A stretch of DNA of 64,000 bases from DASRBO01 sp035653595 (GCA_035653595.1 DASRBO010000195.1:1-64000); one strand, 5' to 3'; positions 8,209 to 16,954 are shown, numbered from the stretch's first letter. The notes: generated from the sequence alone by a model not told the origin. Numbers and translations are program-made.

Positions 8209-9276
8209 GTGTTCGCCCTGGCTCTCACGGTGGCCAACCTGGCCTCATCCGGTGTGGCCGTCGCCGCCGGGGTCCGGCGGTCGACACCGGACCGGCGGTC
8301 GACACCGGCCTCTCTGCCCACCATGGCGGTCGCTGGCAGGGCGCAGATGGTCGCTCAGGTGACCGGGGCGGCCTCGTCCAACCACACACTGGCCCGCTGG
8401 GACATCGCCGGCGCCGACCTCGGCCACTCCTTCTGGTACCGGGGCTCGCTGTACATGGTCTTCGGGGACACCTTCGGCCCGTCATCCACCAACTGGCGCA
8501 GCAACACCATGGCGCGGATCGACTCACCCCGGCCGGCCAGCGGCCTGCGCTTCACGACCATGCTCACCGCTCGCGGCGGCGGCGGCGCCGCCGAGTTGCT
8601 TGGCTCGCTCAAGGTCGCCGGCATCGAGCAGACGGTGATCCCCACCAACGGGATAGCCGTCGGCGACCGCATGTACCTGCACTACATGTCGGTGCGCCAG
8701 TGGGTCATCCCCGGGCGGTGGACCATCAACTACTCCGGCCTCGCCTACTCCGACGACGGCGGCAGGACCTGGGTGAAGGATCCGGTGACCAGGTGGGGGG
8801 CGGACAGCAACTTCGGCCAGGTGGCCTTCGTCCGCTCGGGCGGCTACGTCTACCTCTTCGGGATCGCCGCCGGGCGTTTCGGCGGGGTCGCGCTGGCCCG
8901 GGTGGCCCCAAGCCAGATGCTCGATCCGGAGGCCTACCGGTACTGGAGCGGTCGGGCGTGGGCGCGCAGCCGGGCGGCGGCGACCGTCGTGACCGCCCCG
9001 GTAGGCGAGCTGTCTGTGCGCTGGAGTGCCTTCGCCCACCGGTGGCTGATGATGTACCTCGACGAGAGTCGGGCCGCCATCGTGCTGAGGTCGGCCTCCA
9101 GCCTGACCGGTCCCTGGTCGGCCGAGCAGGTGGTGACCACAGCGGCCCAGTACCCCGAGCTGTACGCCCCCTACATGCTGCCCATGGACACCGGCTCGAA
9201 GGTCTACTTCACCATGTCCCAGTTCGGGTCGTACGAGGTGTACCTCATGAGGACGAGCCTCACCCTGGGCCGCTGA
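8209..9276 (+). CDS. Secreted DUF4185 protein
   Basis: About 355 residues. The N-terminus is a signal peptide (FALALTVANLASSGVAVAA, then a cut region), followed by a DUF4185 beta-propeller-like body. Typical blocks are GHSFWYRGSLYMVFGDTFG, NTMARIDS, GIAVGDRMYLHYMS, LAYSDDGGRTWVKDP (an Asp-box-like turn) and LYAPYMLP. Family members are exported or surface glycan-related proteins without an assigned reaction. The annotated GTG at 8209 gives a 20-residue signal peptide. An ATC codon at 8191, 6 nt after an AGGAG, would add a more typical Arg-rich n-region; see the finding. It is divergent from the mannosyltransferase-like gene and convergent with the MerR-PP2C gene. Confidence 0.8.
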   Translation: MFALALTVANLASSGVAVAAGVRRSTPDRRSTPASLPTMAVAGRAQMVAQVTGAASSNHTLARWDIAGADLGHSFWYRGSLYMVFGDTFGPSSTNWRSNTMARIDSPRPASGLRFTTMLTARGGGGAAELLGSLKVAGIEQTVIPTNGIAVGDRMYLHYMSVRQWVIPGRWTINYSGLAYSDDGGRTWVKDPVTRWGADSNFGQVAFVRSGGYVYLFGIAAGRFGGVALARVAPSQMLDPEAYRYWSGRAWARSRAAATVVTAPVGELSVRWSAFAHRWLMMYLDESRAAIVLRSASSLTGPWSAEQVVTTAAQYPELYAPYMLPMDTGSKVYFTMSQFGSYEVYLMRTSLTLGR

Positions 9277-9303
9277 GTGGGCCGCTCACCTGGACAAGCG
9301 TCG

Positions 9304-9330
9304 CGGGCCGCCGCCTTCTTAGACGGCCCG
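9304..9330. terminator. Hairpin between convergent DUF4185 and MerR-PP2C genes
   Basis: CGGGCCG (9304-9310) pairs perfectly with CGGCCCG (9324-9330) across a 13-nt loop, in the 56-nt gap between two convergent genes. There is no strong T tract, as is common in GC-rich actinomycetes. The position suits a bidirectional terminator. Confidence 0.4.
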
Positions 9331-9332
9331 AG

Positions 9333-10433
9333 TCAGCCGATGGAGGCGACCTCGCCGACCACCACCGACAGGTTGTCGCGCCCGCCCCGCCCCAGAGCCT
9401 CGTCCACCAGCGCGTCGGCGAGCGACCCGACGTCGGCGCCCGAGGCCATCAACTCGTCGATGTCGTCGAAGCTGAGCTCGTGGAAGATCCCGTCAGTGCA
9501 GAGGAGGAGGCGATCTCTGCTTGCCACGTCGTGGACCGACCAGTCCACCTCGACCGTCGGGGCGACGCCGAGCGCCCTGGTCAGCACGTGGCGGTGCGGA
9601 TGTGACAGCGCCTCCTCGGGCCCCAGCTCTCCTCGACGGGCCAGGTCGGCCACCACGGTGTGATCCTCGCTCAGCTGGCACAGGGTCCCGTCGCGGAACA
9701 AGTAGGCCCGGCTGTCCCCGACGTTCACCAGCCCGAGCTGCCCTTCCCTGATGAGGCCGACAGCGCAGAGCGTCGTGCCCATGCCCTCGAGGCCCGGGCT
9801 CCCCGACGCCCGCTCCCAGATGGCACGGTTGGCAGCCCGCGCCGAGGCCACCAGCTCGTGGACCGAAGCTCCGTTGAATGCCGCCTCCACCAGGCTCACC
9901 GCCAGCAGCGATGCCGTCTCGCCGCCGGGTGGACCGCCCATTCCGTCGGCCGTCGCCATGAGGAGAGCGCTGGCGGCCACCGAGTCTTCGTTGTTCTCCC
10001 GCACCAGCCCGGTCTCGCTCCTCGTCGCCACCCGCAACTCGAACATGGGGCCCTCCTCCTCTGGTCTGTCTCCTCGCCGTACGCCCGCCTCGCCCGTCGC
10101 CGCCGCTCGGTCGAGATCGAGCAGGCGCCCGACCCGTTCCAGAGCCTCGTGGCGCTCGAGCGCTTGCTCATCGAGATGCCTTGCCCATCGGGCCAGCCGC
10201 CGGGCCGACGGCTGGCCGAGAAAGTCGGCCACGTCCGCCAGCGGCATCCCCGCCTGTCGCAGGGCGTCGATCAGTTGCGCCCGGTGCAGCTGGCTGGTGG
10301 CGTAGTACCGGTAGCCACTGGCCGGATCGACCGCGGCCGGAACGAGCACGCCGCCGGCGGCGTAGCTCCGGAGCCGCTTGGGCGACAGGCCCGACCGCCG
10401 GGCGAACTCACCGATCGGCAAGAGGTCATCCAC
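9333..10433 (-). CDS. MerR-type DNA-binding domain fused to a PP2C-type Ser/Thr phosphatase
   Basis: A 366-residue protein. Residues 1-75 are a MerR winged helix (LPIGEFARRSGLSPKRLRSY ... ASGYRYYA ... MPLADVADFL), then a helical dimerisation stretch to about 112. Residues 130-366 are a complete PP2C/PPM phosphatase: RENNEDS, the metal-binding ADGMGG, LVNVGDSRAY, LLCTDGIF and GGRDNLSVVV. Metal-binding aspartates are present. GTG at 10433 starts the fusion. An internal ATG at 10046 (residue 130) has an AGGAGGAGG ribosome site 5 nt upstream and would give a normal 237-residue stand-alone phosphatase, so both forms may be made. The likely role is dephosphorylation of Hanks-kinase targets combined with effector-controlled transcription; the second half of that is inference. 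Confidence 0.85.
   Translation of the reverse strand: MDDLLPIGEFARRSGLSPKRLRSYAAGGVLVPAAVDPASGYRYYATSQLHRAQLIDALRQAGMPLADVADFLGQPSARRLARWARHLDEQALERHEALERVGRLLDLDRAAATGEAGVRRGDRPEEEGPMFELRVATRSETGLVRENNEDSVAASALLMATADGMGGPPGGETASLLAVSLVEAAFNGASVHELVASARAANRAIWERASGSPGLEGMGTTLCAVGLIREGQLGLVNVGDSRAYLFRDGTLCQLSEDHTVVADLARRGELGPEEALSHPHRHVLTRALGVAPTVEVDWSVHDVASRDRLLLCTDGIFHELSFDDIDELMASGADVGSLADALVDEALGRGGRDNLSVVVGEVASIG
10044..10062 (-). promoter_or_regulatory. Internal ribosome site and ATG within the MerR-PP2C gene
   Basis: On the coding strand an AGGAGGAGG run stands just upstream of ATG 10046, exactly at the start of the phosphatase domain. It is the strongest Shine-Dalgarno match in this region and the fusion start at 10433 has a much weaker one. 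Confidence 0.55.
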
Positions 10434-10513
10434 GGGAGCCAGCTTGGAGTCTCACCGGGGGGAAAGGTCAACCCGTCCGGCCCAATTTGTGCCCGGCTGG
10501 CTGCCGCCGGGGT

Positions 10514-12240
10514 TCAGATCTCCTCGTACAGGGCCTCCCCCCGCCGCAGGCGGGTGGCTATACGGACGACCTGAGACAGCTCGCGACGCGTCGGTGTGTG
10601 AGCGGCGAGGAAGCGGGCGGCTCCGGCGAGGATGAGGGCGGCCTGCTCGGAGCCGGCCGGCCACGCCCCGGCCTGACGCACCGCCGCCTCGTAGGCTGGT
10701 ACCAGTGGAAGTCGGCGTCCTCGGCGAGGAGGGCAGAGCCGAGGGCGGCCACCGCCGCGGCCTGGTCGCGGCCCGAACGGACCCAGCGGTAGACGATGGC
10801 CCCGGCCTCGTCGACCATGCCTTCCTGGTCCCAGCAGGACGAGAGCCGGTCGAGGTCCGGCTCCTCCGCCGCCATTGGGTGGTGGGCGGGCAGTCGGGCG
10901 GCGGGGATGTTGAGAAAGCGGTCGAGGAAGACCTTCAGGGCCGCCTGGTAGATGCCGCGGGCGAGCGACGGGGTCGGGGCGCGCCCGATCATCTGGTGGG
11001 TGGCGTTCGCAGTGGTGAACCCGTGGTGGACCTCGTCCCAGTCCCCATGGTCGTTCTGGGTGTGGAAGCGGACCAGGCGCAGCGCCGCCGCATAGGAAAC
11101 CGCCCGGGCGATCTGCTCGTAGCTCGCCCCTCCTGCGACCGCCGTGTCCAGGGCCTCCACCACCTGACGGGGCTCGTCCCCGAGGAGCAGCCAGGCGAGT
11201 GAGTCGACGTCCTCGTCGGTGAAATCACCGGCACCGACCGGAGGAGCCCCGGCGGTCTGAACGGGCCGCAGCAGCTCGGCCAGGTCATTTGGATGGCGCC
11301 ACGAGCCGGTCTCCTCGGAGCGGGAGGCGGCGGCGCTCTGCTGAGCGAGGGTTGGAAGGACGGTGGAGGCGCGCTCCCAGCCCAGATGCTCGAGAGCCTC
11401 GAAGGCCTTGTTGGTGAAGTCGATGGTGTGCCCGACGTCGACGAAGACGTGGTCGGTGATCGCCGCCCCGGCGAGGTCCGCCAGCTCCCATGGACCCGCG
11501 CCGGAGCCGGCGGCGGTGGCGACCACCCGCTCGGCCGCGTCGCCGTTGCGGGTGTCGACGAAACGGCGGTACCAGGAACCGAGGCGGGCGAGAGGAATGT
11601 CGGCCGTCAGTGGTGCCAGGGCGAACCGGGGCGGACGCCCGCGGGTGTCGCGCGAGACGAACCCGAGCCCGTGCACCAGGGCCAGCACGCGGTCGGACGG
11701 GTCGAGAAGGTCCAGGACGTTGGCCATGGCGGTCAGAACCGTCAGCCCGGCCCCCCAGCCTGTGGCGCGGTTGGCAATGCCGAAGTCGACCCCGGCCCTA
11801 AGGGCCGCTGCTGCGCCGTCGGCGGGGCCCATGAGGTCGACGAGGGCGAGGACGGCCTTGGCCATCACCAGGGTGAGGCCCTGCTCCAATCCCTCCTCCA
11901 GCCGGTGGAGGTGGTGGGCGACCGGATCGACATCCGCCCTCAGGGTGACCACGACGTCGTCACCCCGGATCTCCACGGCATGGGCGCGCACGTCGTCGGC
12001 GAACGGGTCGAGGGTTCCCCCGGATGCGAGGTCGAATCGGGCGTGGTGCCAGTGACAGGTCAGCAGCCCGTCCTGAACGCTGCCCCGATGAAGGGGGAAG
12101 CCCATGTGGGGGCAGCGATCGTCCACCGCGTAGGCCTGGGCGTCGGACCAGAACACGCACACCGGCTGGGAACCAACCTTGCCCGCCAGACACCCCTTCG
12201 CTCGGAGCTCGTCGAGGCTTCCGATCCTCGCCTCCTGCAT
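10514..12240 (-). pseudogene. Rieske [2Fe-2S] domain protein with large helical domain, frameshifted near its C-terminus
   Basis: Residues 1-103 are a Rieske ferredoxin domain with CPHMGFPLHRG and CHWHHARF cluster motifs. The following 400-plus residues are mostly helical and resemble no enzyme I can name. The frame from ATG 12240 stays open to 10558, but after FHWYQ (about 10700) it becomes Arg/Pro-rich nonsense. In the next frame the same DNA reads YEAAVRQAGAWPAGSEQAAL, then a helical tail ending RGEALYEEI and TGA at 10514-10516. So one base is missing or two are extra near 10693-10700. It may be a real mutation, a sequencing error or, less likely, a recoding site. Rieske domains of this kind usually donate electrons to an oxygenase or regulate one. 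Confidence 0.7.
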
Positions 12241-12435
12241 CCCCTGCCCTCCTGTTGACCCCTCACCTCACTCCGACCACCGTAAGAGTTGAACCCCGGT
12301 TGAGGTCAAGGGGAACGTGCTCAGCTTGAGGACGGCTTTAGGACCTTGCTCGTGCCCGGCAACGTGTGGCCGCGGTGAGCGGGACCCTGCGGCCCAATTC
12401 TGGTCGCGGGCCAGCGTCGCTGCGATCATGGCGCC

Positions 12436-12564
12436 ATGACGCAGGCCGTCGGGCCAGCGGACGTGTTCACCGAGGAGTACGCCCGCCACATGGGCCATGT
12501 CGATCTGCTGCGCGAGCGCGACGACGGCAGCCCGGCCGGTAGCGGCGTCGGCAGGCCCGGGTGA
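12436..12564 (+). CDS. Small open frame overlapping the APH start
   Basis: A 42-codon frame starting ATG (MTQAVGPADVF...) and ending TGA at 12562-12564, overlapping the GTG at 12561 as GTGA. The reading has a reasonable codon third-position pattern (FTEEYARHMGHVDLLRERDD) but no recognisable motif. It could be a short leader that couples translation to the kinase-like gene, a degraded gene front, or a chance frame. I see no clear ribosome site in front of it. Confidence 0.3.
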   Translation: MTQAVGPADVFTEEYARHMGHVDLLRERDDGSPAGSGVGRPG

Positions 12565-13589
12565 GCGGCGATGCGGATGGGGCCGGGCGATGGTCGCCAG
12601 CCGAGCCGGGACCGATGAAGGGATCTGAGCCGCTCGACCCGGTCCTGACCGGTCGAGCGGGGACCCGCCTTGACTGGGGCGCCGTGCCCGAAGCAGTGCG
12701 GATCGACGTGGAGACCCGGCTCGGCGCGCCGGTCGCCTCGGCGCTCACATCGGAGATGGGGTTCTCTCCCGCTGTTGCTGCCCGCCTCGAGCTGGCCGAT
12801 CACCGTCGGGTCTTCGTGAAGGCGATCGGACCCGATCACCTGAGCGGCGCACCAGGCGGGCAGGAGCTCTACCGCCGCGAAGCGCGGGCGGCGGCCAGCC
12901 TGCCCGAGGCGGTGCCGGCACCCAGGCTGCTGGGGAGCTGGGAGCTCGAGGGGTGGGTGGTGCTGGTCTTCGAGGCCGTGGAGGGGCGGCCGCCCATGCT
13001 TCCCTGGCGCAGTGATGAGCTGGCGCGGGTGCTCGACGGGCTGACCGTGCTGGCCGAACTGCTCACCCCGGCCCCTTTCGACGCTCCGCCCGTCCCGGTG
13101 CTGGGGAACCGACACTGGCGCTCGCTCCAGGACCGCCCCGCCTTGCTCGACGGCCTCCCCTGGGTCGACACCTGGGTCCGGCAAGACCTCGATCAACTGG
13201 TCGAGTTGGAGGCCCTTGCCGGGGAGGCCGCGACCGGAGAGACCCTCGTGCACACCGACATCCGAGCCGACAATGTGCTGATCACCGGAAAGGGCGTCGT
13301 CTTCGTCGACTGGCCGCACGCCGCCATCGGTGCGGAGTGGATCGATCTGATGTTCCTGCTGCCGAGCGTCGCCATGCAGGGCGGTCCGGAGCCGAACGAG
13401 ACGTTCTGGGCTCATCCTGTGAGCCGTCGAGCCGACCGAAACGACGCCGCCCGGGTTCTGGCGGGGATCGCCGGCTTCTTCGTCCACGGCTCGAGCCAGC
13501 CCGCCCCACCGGGGCTGCCCAACCTGAGGACGTTCCAGGCGGCGCAAGGTCGCCAGGCGCTGAGCTGGTTACGGCGCCTGCTGGAGTGA
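12561..13589 (+). CDS. Aminoglycoside phosphotransferase-family kinase-like protein
   Basis: A protein-kinase-like fold enzyme of about 342 residues (or 324 from ATG 12615). The Brenner motif is LVHTDIRADNVLI, with the HxDxxxxN catalytic loop as H-T-D-I-R-A-D-N. The metal-binding VFVDWPHAAIGAEWIDL corresponds to DFG/DWE. An N-terminal lobe with VFVKAIGPD carries the ATP-binding Lys. Such proteins phosphorylate small hydroxyl substrates; resistance cannot be claimed from sequence. GTG 12561 couples to the upstream small frame; ATG 12615 is preceded by a modest GCCGGGACC. Its stop overlaps the GTG of the zinc-finger gene. Confidence 0.8.
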   Translation: MSGDADGAGRWSPAEPGPMKGSEPLDPVLTGRAGTRLDWGAVPEAVRIDVETRLGAPVASALTSEMGFSPAVAARLELADHRRVFVKAIGPDHLSGAPGGQELYRREARAAASLPEAVPAPRLLGSWELEGWVVLVFEAVEGRPPMLPWRSDELARVLDGLTVLAELLTPAPFDAPPVPVLGNRHWRSLQDRPALLDGLPWVDTWVRQDLDQLVELEALAGEAATGETLVHTDIRADNVLITGKGVVFVDWPHAAIGAEWIDLMFLLPSVAMQGGPEPNETFWAHPVSRRADRNDAARVLAGIAGFFVHGSSQPAPPGLPNLRTFQAAQGRQALSWLRRLLE

Positions 13590-13813
13590 CCGCCGCGACG
13601 GCGACCACTACCGTGGACCTGGTGGCGGAGCCGACGACCTGCACCTTCTGCGGCAAGCTCAGATCACAGGTCGGCCACCTCATCCGGGCCGGAGTGACGG
13701 ACGTGACCATCTGCGACGAGTGCGTGGCCCTCTGCCTTGACATCCTGGACGAGGCCATTCCGGGGGGTTGGGGCGGCGTCCACGGGCCCAGGACGGGCTC
13801 AGGCCGAATCTGA
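13586..13813 (+). CDS. Free-standing ClpX-type C4 zinc-finger protein
   Basis: A 75-residue protein starting at GTG 13586, overlapping the APH stop (GTGA). Residues about 18-55 read CTFCGKLRSQVGHLIRAG then VTICDECVALCLDIL, exactly the zinc-binding dimerisation domain found at the front of ClpX, with all four cysteines (CxxC ... CxxC). No AAA+ domain follows: the frame ends with TGA at 13811-13813. Such stand-alone zinc fingers may bind ClpX clients or ClpX itself, but their role is not established. It is co-translated with the kinase-like gene. Confidence 0.8.
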   Translation: MTAATATTTVDLVAEPTTCTFCGKLRSQVGHLIRAGVTDVTICDECVALCLDILDEAIPGGWGGVHGPRTGSGRI

Positions 13814-13834
13814 CCAGGGGCGGACTCCCGTGGC

Positions 13835-14209
13835 CTACGCCTCGGTTCCGTCGGGGAGACGACCCAGCAACCAGCCAGGTCCGACGACCTCCCCGTTGCA
13901 GGCTCGGACCCGGGAGGCCAGGCCACGATCGGCTGTGACCACGACCACCTCATGGCTGGCCTCGGCCAAGGCGGCGATGGTGTCGTCGCCTGCGGCCGGC
14001 GCGTGGACAACCTCCACGCCGCCGACACACCCCGGATCGGCGCCGGCCCGGGCTCGGCCCTCCACAACGATGGCGACGGGTGGTGACAGCTGCCCGGCGA
14101 CCACGGCGGCCCGCACCCGCTCCACGAATGCCCGTGTCGCGCCGGCGCGATCTCGCCACCAGCCCGTCGGCCGCGAGCCGATGACGTTGGCGGCGTCGAT
14201 CAGCAGCAT
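13835..14209 (-). CDS. PIN/NYN-fold putative nuclease
   Basis: About 124 residues from ATG 14209 (a longer version starting at 14272 is possible). The first strand MLLIDAANVIGSRPTGWW puts an Asp-Asn pair where PIN/NYN nucleases bind metal. Further acidic residues occur in GDDTIAALA and VVTADRGLASRV, in the order expected of a metal-dependent ribonuclease fold. No antitoxin gene is adjacent on the same strand, so I do not call it a toxin. It is convergent with the zinc-finger gene and divergent from the serine hydrolase. Confidence 0.65.
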   Translation of the reverse strand: MLLIDAANVIGSRPTGWWRDRAGATRAFVERVRAAVVAGQLSPPVAIVVEGRARAGADPGCVGGVEVVHAPAAGDDTIAALAEASHEVVVVTADRGLASRVRACNGEVVGPGWLLGRLPDGTEA

Positions 14210-14390
14210 CCGAGTGGCCGCCTGGTGCTCAGGAACCGCCGTCACCCCGGGCCGCGAACCCATGAGCAGCAAAGCGGTAATCGGCCGCTCCCACGATCGG
14301 CCAGGTTATCCATGGGGGTGCCCCAGCACCGGCGCCGCCGGGCCAAGATCAGCTAACTTCGCGCCGAAACGAGCACAACTGGGGGCACTC

Positions 14391-15647
14391 GTGTCGGAAC
14401 CGACGCTGTCACGGATCAGCGATGTGATGGACGAGCAGGTCGCGGCGGGCGAAATTTCGGGCGCCATAACGGCGGTCGCCTTGGACGACCGCGTGGTGCA
14501 CTTCGCCACCCACGGCTTCCGTGACATCGAGGCCGCCGAGCCCATGCCGGCCGACGCCATCTTCCGCATGGCTTCATCCACCAAGCCCGTAGTCGGCGTC
14601 GCAGTCATGCAGCAGATCGAGCAGGGTCGGGTGAGTCCTGATGACCCCGTCAACCGGTTCATCCCGGAGTTCCGCGACACCCAGGTCGCCCTCAGGCGCC
14701 GGCCACCGGCTGAGGCTCCCGATGACGATCTGCCTGAGTTCTCCCCCGGGCCCGCCGAAGGCATGGTCGACCTGGGGGCCAGGGCAGGAGCGTGGGGGGC
14801 GCCGGACGGGCCCCGGCCCGAGGTCGATCTGGTGCCGGCTCATCGCGACATACTGGTGCGTGACCTGTTGACCCATACCTCCGGCCTGCTGAGCGGGGGT
14901 GCCGGATCGCAGGTGAACGAGGTCCGCCGCCAGCCCGGTGACACCCTGGCCTCCTACATCCCCCGGCTCGGGTCGGTGCCTCTCGACTTCCAGCCCGGCA
15001 CGCGCTGGCGCTACAGCCCCGGCACCGGCATAGATGTCCTCGGGCACATCGTCGAGCTGGTGTCAGGGCAGCCCCTGGACCGCTATCTGCAGGAGCACAT
15101 CTTCGAGCCGGTCGGAATGGTGGACACGTTCTTCTCCCTCCCGGACGATCGGGCACCTCGGCTGCTGCCCCTCTACCGCAGGACCGAGCAGGGCTTGGAG
15201 AAGGTCGAGGGCAGGGGCGCCAACCGGATGACGTCCTCGACGTACTTCTCCGGCTCCGGAGGCCTCATGAGCACGGCATCGGACTATCTGCGCTTCGAGC
15301 GGATGCTCACCAACCTCGGCAGCATCGACGGTCGCCAGGTTCTGAGGCCGGAGACCGTCAGGCTGATGGCCTCCAACCATGTCGGCGACCTGTTTCGGGG
15401 CCTCCGGGAGCCGGTGGAGGGGCTGGGCTTCGGCTTCACCGTGCAGGTGGTGCTCGACGCCGCCAAGGCCCGCAGCCAGCGCTCCGATGGTGCATTCGGC
15501 TGGGGTGGCGCCTTCGGCACCATGACCTGGAGTGATCCGGCTCGCCGGCTGTCCGGAGTGTTCATGGTCCAGCAGCCGAACCTCCAGGTCCGGGCTCGCT
15601 TCGAGCGGGCGGTGAGGGCGGCCGTGGACGAGCTCCAGGGCGTCTGA
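14391..15647 (+). CDS. Serine hydrolase, beta-lactamase (class C)/esterase family
   Basis: A 418-residue protein from GTG 14391, preceded by GGGGG. The acylation motif SxxK is SSTK in FRMASSTKPVVGVAV (Ser near residue 63), followed by LLTHTSGLLSG and a tyrosine motif in WRYSPGTGIDVLGHIVE, then GWGGAFGTM near the C-terminus. This is the EstB/class C-like fold used by esterases, D-aminopeptidases and penicillin-recognising enzymes. No signal peptide is seen, which favours a cytosolic esterase rather than a secreted lactamase. The substrate is unknown. Confidence 0.85.
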   Translation: MSEPTLSRISDVMDEQVAAGEISGAITAVALDDRVVHFATHGFRDIEAAEPMPADAIFRMASSTKPVVGVAVMQQIEQGRVSPDDPVNRFIPEFRDTQVALRRRPPAEAPDDDLPEFSPGPAEGMVDLGARAGAWGAPDGPRPEVDLVPAHRDILVRDLLTHTSGLLSGGAGSQVNEVRRQPGDTLASYIPRLGSVPLDFQPGTRWRYSPGTGIDVLGHIVELVSGQPLDRYLQEHIFEPVGMVDTFFSLPDDRAPRLLPLYRRTEQGLEKVEGRGANRMTSSTYFSGSGGLMSTASDYLRFERMLTNLGSIDGRQVLRPETVRLMASNHVGDLFRGLREPVEGLGFGFTVQVVLDAAKARSQRSDGAFGWGGAFGTMTWSDPARRLSGVFMVQQPNLQVRARFERAVRAAVDELQGV

Positions 15648-15773
15648 ACCCGCCGCTGAGCCGTCCTGGGAGCCGGCGAGGCCCAACAACCAACCGGTTG
15701 TCCGCGCCGGGCACACGACGGATGGCGTCGAATTTGCTTGTCGAGGCGGCCACCCGCGTCGGATGATGCTGGT

Positions 15774-16274
15774 GTGGCGACGAGCACCCGCCGGATCAGA
15801 CCTGGTGAGGGTGCCCTCCTCAGAGACCTCCGCCTCCGCGCCCTCTTGGACTCGCCCTCCGCCTTTGCGAGCACCTATGCGGACGAGGCACCACGCGCCC
15901 CTCAGGACTGGGATGCCCGGGCGAGATGGGGCGCCGCGGGAGTCGACCGGGTGACCTTCGTGGCCGAGCACGACGGGACCCCGGTGGGGATCGCCGGCGG
16001 CTACTGGTCCGACCGGGGCGCCGGTCAGGTGGATCTCCTGTCGATGTGGGTGGACCCCGGGGCCCGAGGTTCGGGAGCAGGACGCCGGCTGGTCGAGGCC
16101 GTGCTCGGTTGGGCGGCCGAAGCCGGAGCCAGGTCGGTCGGGCTGTGGGTGACCCGTGGGAACGAGGCCGCCGTCCGGCTGTACGAGTCTGCCGGCTTCG
16201 AGCCCGATGGCCAGTTCCAGCCCCTCCCTTCAGACCCCTGCAAGGAGGAGCTGCGGATGGTGCGGGAGCTCTGA
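15774..16274 (+). CDS. GNAT N-acetyltransferase
   Basis: A 166-residue acetyl-CoA transferase. GTG 15774 gives MATSTRRIRPGEG; the acetyl-CoA-binding motif A is LSMWVDPGARGSGAGRRLVEAV (R/Q-x-x-G-x-G/A form), with RLYESAGFEPDGQ as the motif B region. The N-terminal LRDLRLRALLDSPSAFAS is common in acetyltransferases that modify amino acids or antibiotics. The methyltransferase starts 5 nt after its stop, so these two are probably one operon. Confidence 0.85.
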   Translation: MATSTRRIRPGEGALLRDLRLRALLDSPSAFASTYADEAPRAPQDWDARARWGAAGVDRVTFVAEHDGTPVGIAGGYWSDRGAGQVDLLSMWVDPGARGSGAGRRLVEAVLGWAAEAGARSVGLWVTRGNEAAVRLYESAGFEPDGQFQPLPSDPCKEELRMVREL

Positions 16275-16279
16275 GCCCC

Positions 16280-16954
16280 TTGAGTCCTGAGGTGGACCTC
16301 GGCGACGAAGAGGTGGCGGCGCTCGTCAGGAGCGGATACGACGCCATCGCCGAGCGCTACCTCCGCTACGCCGCTGGAGCGCACAGCCACCCTCGCCACG
16401 AGTGGCTGGGGCGACTTCTCGACGTGCTGCGGCCCGGTAGCCGGATACTTGAGCTCGGCTGCGGGCCCGGAGTCCCCACGGCCAGGGACATCGCTGAGGC
16501 CGGGCACCGCCTGGTCGGTGTGGACATCTCTCCCCGGCAACTCGACCTGGCCCGCCGGAGCGTCCCCGGGGCCACCTTCATCGAGGCCGACATGTTGGCG
16601 CTCGAGCTCGAACCGGGCTCCTTCGACGCCGTGGTCGCCCTGTACTCGATCATTCACGTCCCCCGCCGGCACTATCCGGTCCTCTTCGAGCGAATCCACC
16701 GATGGTTGACTCCGGAGGGCTGGTTCCTGGCCAGCCTGGGCACCGGGGACAGCGCGGGGTGGCTGGAGGAAGATCTACTCGGCTTCGGGGCGAAGAACTG
16801 GACCAACAGCTGCGACGTCACCACCACTGAGCGCCTTCTCCACGCTTCGGGACTGGTTCCCGAGGTGGTCGAGATCGTCGATCAGGGCGAGCCCTCGGGC
16901 CCCGAGCGTTGGCTCTACGTGCTGGCCCGACCCGAAGAGCACGGAGCCGCCTGA
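16280..16954 (+). CDS. Class I SAM-dependent methyltransferase
   Basis: A 224-residue methyltransferase from TTG 16280 (or GTG 16292). Motif I is ILELGCGPGVPTARDIAEAG, motif II GVDISPRQLDLARR, and FIEADMLALELEPGSFDAVVALYSIIHV carries the following acidic strand and motif III. GWFLASLGTGDSAGW and a late LYVLARPEE match small-molecule or protein methyltransferases. Five nt separate it from the acetyltransferase gene. The substrate is unknown. Confidence 0.85.
   Translation: MSPEVDLGDEEVAALVRSGYDAIAERYLRYAAGAHSHPRHEWLGRLLDVLRPGSRILELGCGPGVPTARDIAEAGHRLVGVDISPRQLDLARRSVPGATFIEADMLALELEPGSFDAVVALYSIIHVPRRHYPVLFERIHRWLTPEGWFLASLGTGDSAGWLEEDLLGFGAKNWTNSCDVTTTERLLHASGLVPEVVEIVDQGEPSGPERWLYVLARPEEHGAA

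Noticed and set aside
12561..13589. Aminoglycoside resistance gene
   Set aside because: The kinase fold is clear, but APH-like proteins serve many substrates; no evidence for antibiotic specificity.
13835..14272. PIN-domain toxin of a toxin-antitoxin pair
   Set aside because: No small antitoxin gene is adjacent on its strand; the neighbouring zinc-finger protein is convergent and of ClpX type.
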